Source of the DNA: Candidatus Zhuqueibacterota bacterium
GTDB lineage: Bacteria; Zhuqueibacterota; Zhuqueibacteria; Residuimicrobiales; Oceaniaggregativiventaceae
Length of the DNA: 64,000 bases
NCBI GenBank assembly: GCA_014728085.1
Contig: WJMF01000208.1
Location: 62,001 to 126,000, forward strand
Direction of reading: 5' to 3'
Positions within the stretch are counted from its first letter, which is position 1. Each line of letters opens with the position of its first letter. Below the pieces are notes generated by a model, which was given only the letters and a program-made list of their open reading frames with translations, searched no databases and was not told the origin of the DNA. Below, piece after piece: positions 58,287-64,000 of this stretch. The translations under genes were made by a program, and so were the position numbers.

Positions 58287-59440
58287 TCGTGTTTGTGGAT
58301 GTTTTCCAGAAATCCGTCAACGAGGCGTTTTATCTCCGCTCCTTCAATCAAAAAGGCATCGTGACCATACGCGGAAGGGATTTCACAAAAACTGACGGTT
58401 TTTTTGTTGATTTTAAGGGCGCGGACAATCGCCTTGGAAGCGGAAGTGGGAAAGAGCCAATCCGACGTGAATGAGATCAGGAGAAATTTTGCGCTTGCAT
58501 TTTCAAATGCTTTTTGCAACGAGCCGTGTTCCAGAACCAGATCGAAATAGTCGATGGCTTTGGTGATATAGAGATAGGTATTGGCGTCAAAGCGCTTGAT
58601 AAAGCTCTGTCCCTGGTAGCGCAAATAGCTTTCCACTTCGAAATCAAGACTAAAGTCATAGCCATAACGCTCTTTTTGGCGCAGCTTGCGTCCGAATTTG
58701 AGATGCATACCCTCTTCGCTCAGATAGGTGATATGGGCGAGCATGCGGGCCACCGAGAGTCCTTTATCCGGGGTAACGCCCCTGTCCAGGTAGTTGCCGT
58801 TCTCCCAGTTATCATCGGCAAAGATGGCCTGCCGTCCCACTTCGTCAAAGGCGATGGCCTGGGCGCTGTAATGGCTGGTGGTGGCAACCGGCAGAGCGGA
58901 TTTGACAAAATCCGGATATTTAATCGCCCATTCGAGAACCTGCATACCCCCCATCGATCCGCCGGCAACGCTTAAAAGGGATTCGATGCCGAGGTGGTCC
59001 ATCAGTTCCTTTTGCGCTTTGACCATATCGCCGATGGTGACCACCGGGAAACTCAGGTTGTAGGGTTTTTGCGTTTCGGGATTGATGGATGACGGACCGG
59101 TGGACCCCTTGCAGCCGCCGATGACATTGGAGCAGATGACGAAATATTTGTCGGTGTCAAAAGGTTTGCCTGGTCCGATCATAAAATCCCACCATCCGGG
59201 CTTGCGGTCTGTTTTCTTGTGACGCCCGGCGGCATGCGCATCCCCGGAGAGGGCGTGGGCGATGAGGACGGCGTTGTTGCGGTCATTGTTGAGACGGCCG
59301 TAGGTTTCGTAGGAGAGGGTAATTGGTCCCAGTTTTTCGCCGCTCTGCAAAACCATTTCGTTCGGAGGCTCGGCAAAGGTGAAATATTGCGTTTTCACCA
59401 GCCCTATGGATCGATCGTTTTTTTTCATATGCGGTTTCAT
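58271..59440 (-). CDS. metX: Homoserine O-acetyltransferase
   Basis: [102 protein letters not shown]. Confidence 0.96.
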   Translation of the reverse strand: MKPHMKKNDRSIGLVKTQYFTFAEPPNEMVLQSGEKLGPITLSYETYGRLNNDRNNAVLIAHALSGDAHAAGRHKKTDRKPGWWDFMIGPGKPFDTDKYFVICSNVIGGCKGSTGPSSINPETQKPYNLSFPVVTIGDMVKAQKELMDHLGIESLLSVAGGSMGGMQVLEWAIKYPDFVKSALPVATTSHYSAQAIAFDEVGRQAIFADDNWENGNYLDRGVTPDKGLSVARMLAHITYLSEEGMHLKFGRKLRQKERYGYDFSLDFEVESYLRYQGQSFIKRFDANTYLYITKAIDYFDLVLEHGSLQKAFENASAKFLLISFTSDWLFPTSASKAIVRALKINKKTVSFCEIPSAYGHDAFLIEGAEIKRLVDGFLENIHKHECRKK

Positions 59441-59459
59441 TTGGAATCAGGTAAAGATG

Positions 59460-59667
59460 AAACCGCCGAGAACGCAAAGGAACGCAAAGAAAAACGAACT
59501 GATTTGAAAAATAAAAAAAGCCCTAAAAAATCTCAAATCCAAATCAATTTTTAAAGACGTCAAATTGTTTTTCGCCCATTTTGTTTCCTGATGGTTAGGG
59601 CCTCGTTGGAATGGTCAAAGCAATAGGCACTATTTTTTCTCAGCGCTCTTGGCGTTCTCTGCGGTTT
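59460..59667. repeat. Intergenic inverted-repeat element in the metY-metX spacer
   Basis: Left end aaaccgccgagaacgcaaag (59460-59479) matches the reverse complement of cttggcgttctctgcggttt (59648-59667) at 18/20 positions. Similarity continues loosely inward. Left arm contains a perfect gaacgcaaag tandem duplication (59470-59489). Confidence 0.7.
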
Positions 59668-59734
59668 AAAGTTTTTAGCGCCCGATAATATTTATTAAAA
59701 TAACAATAAAAATATCCAGTTGCCAGTGTAAAAA

Positions 59735-61024
59735 TCAGGTTGCCGCAAGGGCCTGATCGATGTCGGCGATGATATCATCGATGTTTTCGATGCCGATGGA
59801 TAGGCGGATTAGTTCCGGTGACAGGCCGCCGGCGCGCTGCTGCGCTTCGGAGAGCTGCGAATGGGTGGTGCTGGAGGGGTGCGCCGCCAGGCTTTTGGCA
59901 TCACCGACATTGGCCAGATGTGAAAAGAGGCGCAAATTGTTGATAAATTTTTCGCTCTTTTTGGCGCCGCCCTCGACGCCAAAGACCACCATGCCGCCAT
60001 AGCCTTTTGTCAGGTATTTTTTCGCCACCGGATACGTCGGATCGCTTTCGAGTCCGGGATAGCGAACCCATGCTACCTTGCTGTGTTGTTCCAGATGTTT
60101 GGCAACCGCCATAGCATTCCGGCAGTGCCGTTCCATGCGCAGCGCCAGGGTTTCGATGCCCTGTAAAAACATCCAGGCGTTATCCGGCGAAATGGAGGCA
60201 CCGAGGTTGCGCAGCGGCACCAGCCGCATACGCATGATGAAGGCGAAAGGATTATATTCGCCCAGATCATGAGCATAGCGCAAATCATGATAGCCTGGAT
60301 CAGGCTCGTTATAAAGCTTGAATTTTTTATCGGTCCAGTCAAAGGTTCCGGAATCCACCACAACACCGCCGATACCGGTGCCGTGTCCGCCGAGCCATTT
60401 GGTCAGGGAATGGACGACGATATCAGCGCCGTGCTCGAGCGGTTTCAACAAATAGGGGGTGGTAAAGGTGGAATCGACGATGAGGGGAAGATGGTGTTTT
60501 TGCGCGACGCGCGATATCGCTTGCAGATCGGTGACCTGCAATACCGGATTGCCGATGGTTTCGACGTATATGGCTCTGGTTTTCCCGGTTATCGCCTTTT
60601 CAAATTCATTGCTATTGCCGGTGTCGACGAATTTTGCCCGAATGCCGAATTGCGGTAGAATGGTATCGAACATGGTATAAGTGCCGCCATAGAGGTTGTT
60701 GGCGGAAACGATTTCATCTCCGGCGCAACAGATGTTGATAATGGTATAAAAGATTGCCGACGTGCCGGATGCCAGCGCCAGTGCGCCTCCTCCGTCTTCG
60801 AGTGCGGCCATCCGTTTTTCCAGAACCTCCTGGGTCGGATTGCCCAAACGGGTGTAAATATTGCCCATCTGTTTGAGCGAAAAAAGATCGGCGGCGTGTT
60901 CGGTGCTTTTGAACAAATAGGAGGAGGTCCGGTATACCGGAACCCCCCGCGATAACGTGTCCTCATCAATGCTGTGTCCGGCATGCAATGCCAGGGTTTC
61001 GAATTTATAATGATGATTCCGCAT
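59735..61024 (-). CDS. metY: O-acetylhomoserine aminocarboxypropyltransferase / sulfhydrylase (PLP-dependent)
   Basis: KFETLALHAGHSIDEDTLSRGVPVYRTSSYLFKSTEHAADLF, YTRLGNPTQEVLEKRMAALE, DSTFTTPYLLKPLEHGADIVVHSLTKWLGGHGTGIGG, HPSSTTHSQLSEAQQ. Start at 61024 has a GGAGG upstream. Confidence 0.94.
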   Translation of the reverse strand: MRNHHYKFETLALHAGHSIDEDTLSRGVPVYRTSSYLFKSTEHAADLFSLKQMGNIYTRLGNPTQEVLEKRMAALEDGGGALALASGTSAIFYTIINICCAGDEIVSANNLYGGTYTMFDTILPQFGIRAKFVDTGNSNEFEKAITGKTRAIYVETIGNPVLQVTDLQAISRVAQKHHLPLIVDSTFTTPYLLKPLEHGADIVVHSLTKWLGGHGTGIGGVVVDSGTFDWTDKKFKLYNEPDPGYHDLRYAHDLGEYNPFAFIMRMRLVPLRNLGASISPDNAWMFLQGIETLALRMERHCRNAMAVAKHLEQHSKVAWVRYPGLESDPTYPVAKKYLTKGYGGMVVFGVEGGAKKSEKFINNLRLFSHLANVGDAKSLAAHPSSTTHSQLSEAQQRAGGLSPELIRLSIGIENIDDIIADIDQALAAT

Positions 61025-61373
61025 ACAGCCTCCATTGTTAAACATCGGTATAAAAATTACCGCTCACCTTCGGGGTATGTCAAGAATCCCGGAAATGGAT
61101 ATTCCAGAGCGGATGAGACGCTTGCTGCAAAAAATTCCGGGTGGCGGAATGAAGAAATCGCCAAGTTTTTCTCTGCTGGTCTCAGTGCCCGCTGCGTTAA
61201 ATTTTTACGCATTGTCAGAGCCGTAAATTATTTAATATAATATTCATAATCAACAAACTATTTTGCTTTTTTATTGCTTTTATAATAATTTTATTAAAAC
61301 TATTGCTTGTTTTTTTAACGATTTCATGTTATTTTTTATTTTACTATTTATTTAGCAATGAAACAGGGAGCCT

Positions 61374-63056
61374 ATGAAATCGGATAAAATCAAAAGCGGA
61401 ACCGACCGGGCGCCACATCGGAGCCTGCTCAGGGCAACCGGTCTTGGGGAGGATGATTTTCAAAAGCCTTTTATCGGCGTCTGCAACTCTTATGTCGATC
61501 TTATTCCCGGCCATGTCCACCTGCAGGCGTTCGGCCGCAAGGTCAAGGAGGCTGTCCGCAAAGCCGGCGGTACGCCCTTTGAATTCAACACTATCGGTAT
61601 CTGCGACGGACTCGCCATGGGGCATATCGGCATGAAGTACAGCCTGCCGTCGCGCGAGCTCATCGCCGATTCGGTTGAGACCATGGCAACAGCGCATCAG
61701 CTCGATGGACTGGTCTGCATTCCCAATTGCGACAAAATCGTCCCCGGCATGTTAATGGCGGCAGCGCGCCTGAATATTCCGGCGATATTTATCTCCGGCG
61801 GGCCGATGCGGGCAGGTAAAACCGCTTCCGGAGAAAAAGCTGACCTGATTTCGGTTTTTGAGAGTCTGGGACAATATCACAACGATCAAATCTCCCTGCA
61901 GGAACTGGAAGAACTCGAAAGAATCGCCTGTCCCGGTTGTGGCAGCTGTTCCGGTATGTTTACCGCCAACAGCATGAACTGTCTCACCGAAGCACTGGGC
62001 ATGGGATTACCGGGAAACGGTACGGTTCCGGCGGAATCTCCGCAGCGCCAACAACTGCTCGAAAAGGCCGGTCACGCTATTGTGGACCTGGTTAAAGCTG
62101 ATATCAAACCGCGCGATATTATGACGCGTTCCGCCTTTTACAATGCCCTGGCCCTGGATCTGGCCATGGGTGGTTCGACCAATACCATATTGCATACTTT
62201 TGCCATTGCCCACGAAGCCGGGGTCGAACTCGAACTCGCGGATCTCAATCGCCTGGCGGACAAGGTACCCTATCTTTGTAAAGTATCGCCTGCATCCCGC
62301 ACGGTTCACATCGAAGACGTTGACCGTGCCGGGGGTGTGCCGGCGATTCTGTCGGAATTGAGCAAGCTGGAGGGGATACTCGATTCGGATTGTATCACTG
62401 TTACCAACCAGCCGCTGGGCAAAAACATCGAATCCGCTTCGGTTCTCGATAAAGAGGTTATCCGCCCGCTGGAGCGACCCTATGCCGCCACCGGCGGATT
62501 GTCCATTCTCTTCGGCAACCTGGCGCCGCAGGGATCGGTGGTCAAAACCGGTGCTGTATCCGAAAAGATGCAAAAACACCGTGGCCCGGCACGGATATTT
62601 AACAGCGAAGAGGAATCGATCGAGGCGATCAACAACAAAAAGATCAATCCGGGAGATGTTATCGTCATCCGCTACGAAGGGCCCAAAGGCGGACCCGGTA
62701 TGCGGGAAATGCTTTCCCCCACTTCTGCCATCATGGGCATGGGACTGGGAGATTCGGTCGCGCTTATCACTGACGGGCGATTTTCCGGCGGCACCCGTGG
62801 CGCCTGTATCGGTCACATCAGTCCGGAAGCCGCCGCCAACGGACCGATTGCCGCCCTGAAAAACGGTGATGTGATTTCGATCGATTTGGCAAATCGCAGG
62901 CTCGACGTCGAGCTCTCCGAAAAAGAGCTGCAGGAACGCCTGGCGCAAACGCCGCCTTTTAAAGAAAAAATCACACACGGTTGGCTGGCCCGCTATGCCA
63001 CCCATGTAACCTCAGCTCATACAGGAGCTGTACTGCGTAATCCGTGTCAGGACTAA
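61374..63056 (+). CDS. ilvD: Dihydroxy-acid dehydratase
   Basis: [128 protein letters not shown]. Confidence 0.97.
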   Translation: MKSDKIKSGTDRAPHRSLLRATGLGEDDFQKPFIGVCNSYVDLIPGHVHLQAFGRKVKEAVRKAGGTPFEFNTIGICDGLAMGHIGMKYSLPSRELIADSVETMATAHQLDGLVCIPNCDKIVPGMLMAAARLNIPAIFISGGPMRAGKTASGEKADLISVFESLGQYHNDQISLQELEELERIACPGCGSCSGMFTANSMNCLTEALGMGLPGNGTVPAESPQRQQLLEKAGHAIVDLVKADIKPRDIMTRSAFYNALALDLAMGGSTNTILHTFAIAHEAGVELELADLNRLADKVPYLCKVSPASRTVHIEDVDRAGGVPAILSELSKLEGILDSDCITVTNQPLGKNIESASVLDKEVIRPLERPYAATGGLSILFGNLAPQGSVVKTGAVSEKMQKHRGPARIFNSEEESIEAINNKKINPGDVIVIRYEGPKGGPGMREMLSPTSAIMGMGLGDSVALITDGRFSGGTRGACIGHISPEAAANGPIAALKNGDVISIDLANRRLDVELSEKELQERLAQTPPFKEKITHGWLARYATHVTSAHTGAVLRNPCQD

Positions 63057-63073
63057 ACAGGTTAAAGTTGATT

Positions 63074-64000
63074 ATGAAAAGAACGTTATTCGAAAAAATC
63101 TGGCAAAACCATCTGGTCAAAGCGGGAAATGGTGTCCCCGCCATTCTCTATATCGATCTGCATCTGATTCACGAAGTCACCTCTCCGCAGGCGTTTGAGG
63201 TGTTGCGTCAAAACAAATTAACGGTTCGGCGGCCGCACCAAACGCTGGCAACCATAGATCATTCTATCCCGACGTCACCGCCCGGTTCCGCGCTGGAGGA
63301 TGAGCTTGCTGCCGCCCAGATCGCCCGAATGCAAACGAACAGCCGCGACTTTGGTATCCCCTTGCACGGTATCGAGGTTAAAAATCGCGGTATTGTCCAC
63401 GTCATCGGACCGGAGCTGGGGTTGACCCAGCCCGGTATGACCATTGTTTGCGGCGACAGCCATACAGCCACGCACGGTGCTTTTGGTGCCCTGGCGTTCG
63501 GTATCGGTACCAGTGAAGTGTCACATGTCCTGGCGACGCAAACCCTGCTGCAAAACAAACCGCGGACCATGAAGGTGGAGATCACCGGATCTTTGCCCCG
63601 GGGAGTGGGCGCCAAGGATATCATTCTGGCGCTGATCGGCAAAATCGGTATCAATGGCGGTACCGGCTATGTGATCGAGTACAGCGGCAGCGCCGTCCGC
63701 TCGCTCGACATGGAAGGCCGCATGACGCTGTGCAACATGAGCATCGAAGCAGGGGCCCGCGCCGGCATGGTGGCTCCGGATGATGTCACCTTTGATTATC
63801 TCAGCAAGCGTCCGGCTGCTCCAACGGGCAGGCAGTGGCAAGAAGCGTTACAGCAATGGCGGCAACTGTGCTCCGATCCGGGTGCATCCTGTGATACAAG
63901 GGTGGAAATGGATGTCGCCTCTTTGCCGCCGATGATCACGTTTGGCACCACGCCGGCTCAGGTGATCGGTGTTGATGGAGTGATTCCTGATCCGGACGCT
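63074..64000 (+). CDS. leuC: 3-isopropylmalate dehydratase large subunit (truncated by window end)
   Basis: Own translation from ATG 63074, open to window end: [15 protein letters not shown]...[20 protein letters not shown]...DHSIPT...[40 protein letters not shown]...[15 protein letters not shown]. Confidence 0.96.
   Translation, partial: MKRTLFEKIWQNHLVKAGNGVPAILYIDLHLIHEVTSPQAFEVLRQNKLTVRRPHQTLATIDHSIPTSPPGSALEDELAAAQIARMQTNSRDFGIPLHGIEVKNRGIVHVIGPELGLTQPGMTIVCGDSHTATHGAFGALAFGIGTSEVSHVLATQTLLQNKPRTMKVEITGSLPRGVGAKDIILALIGKIGINGGTGYVIEYSGSAVRSLDMEGRMTLCNMSIEAGARAGMVAPDDVTFDYLSKRPAAPTGRQWQEALQQWRQLCSDPGASCDTRVEMDVASLPPMITFGTTPAQVIGVDGVIPDPDA

Noticed and set aside
61046-61373. Possible SAM riboswitch or T-box leader between metY and ilvD
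   Set aside because: I read both strands of the spacer and found none of the SAM-I/SAM-II core motifs I know. The short ORFs there (61035-61226, 60974-61240) are also unconvincing.
62007-63005. 332-aa minus-strand ORF antisense to ilvD
   Set aside because: Lies entirely within the confidently identified ilvD on the other strand. Composition looks like a reverse-frame artefact, with no recognisable domain.
1-64000. CRISPR arrays, rRNA/tRNA genes, transposases or prophage
   Set aside because: No regularly spaced direct repeats, cloverleaf/CCA-type sequences, rRNA cores or recombinase/phage proteins were noticed. tRNAscan-SE and CRISPR finders would be needed for a firm negative.

Overview
This 64 kb window is a gene-dense bacterial chromosome segment, probably from an FCB-group or Calditrichota/KSB1-like lineage. 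That placement is inferred from FlgD-like 'QNYPNPFNP...GVYLYKL' C-terminal domains, a LptD-type outer-membrane protein and BshA; it is not proven here. I support 39 protein-coding genes, two of them cut by the window edges. They include: rhaA; an MBOAT/SGNH acylation pair; an MscS channel; an M1 peptidase; two tandem secreted S8/GEVED subtilases; a DprA(Smf)-like + AddB-like + AddA-like cluster; a TetR-RND efflux operon; rarA; lptD; glgC; bshA; a holB-ricT-metG-tatD-rsmA-mgtE-recO-glyQS run; a DUF1460+PGRP fusion; a photolyase; metY-metX-metW; ilvD; and leuC. Several hairpin terminators, a TetR-type operator palindrome and an inverted-repeat element in the metY-metX spacer are directly visible. 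I saw no rRNA, tRNA, CRISPR array, transposase or prophage. The best candidate for something under-described is the three-gene cluster of a divergent stand-alone DprA-like protein with an AddAB-like helicase/nuclease pair (20764-27609). The metY-metX inverted-repeat element is the next best. Both need database searches to assess novelty. Start sites were adjusted from the ORF track where an internal start with a better ribosome-binding site or signal peptide was evident.
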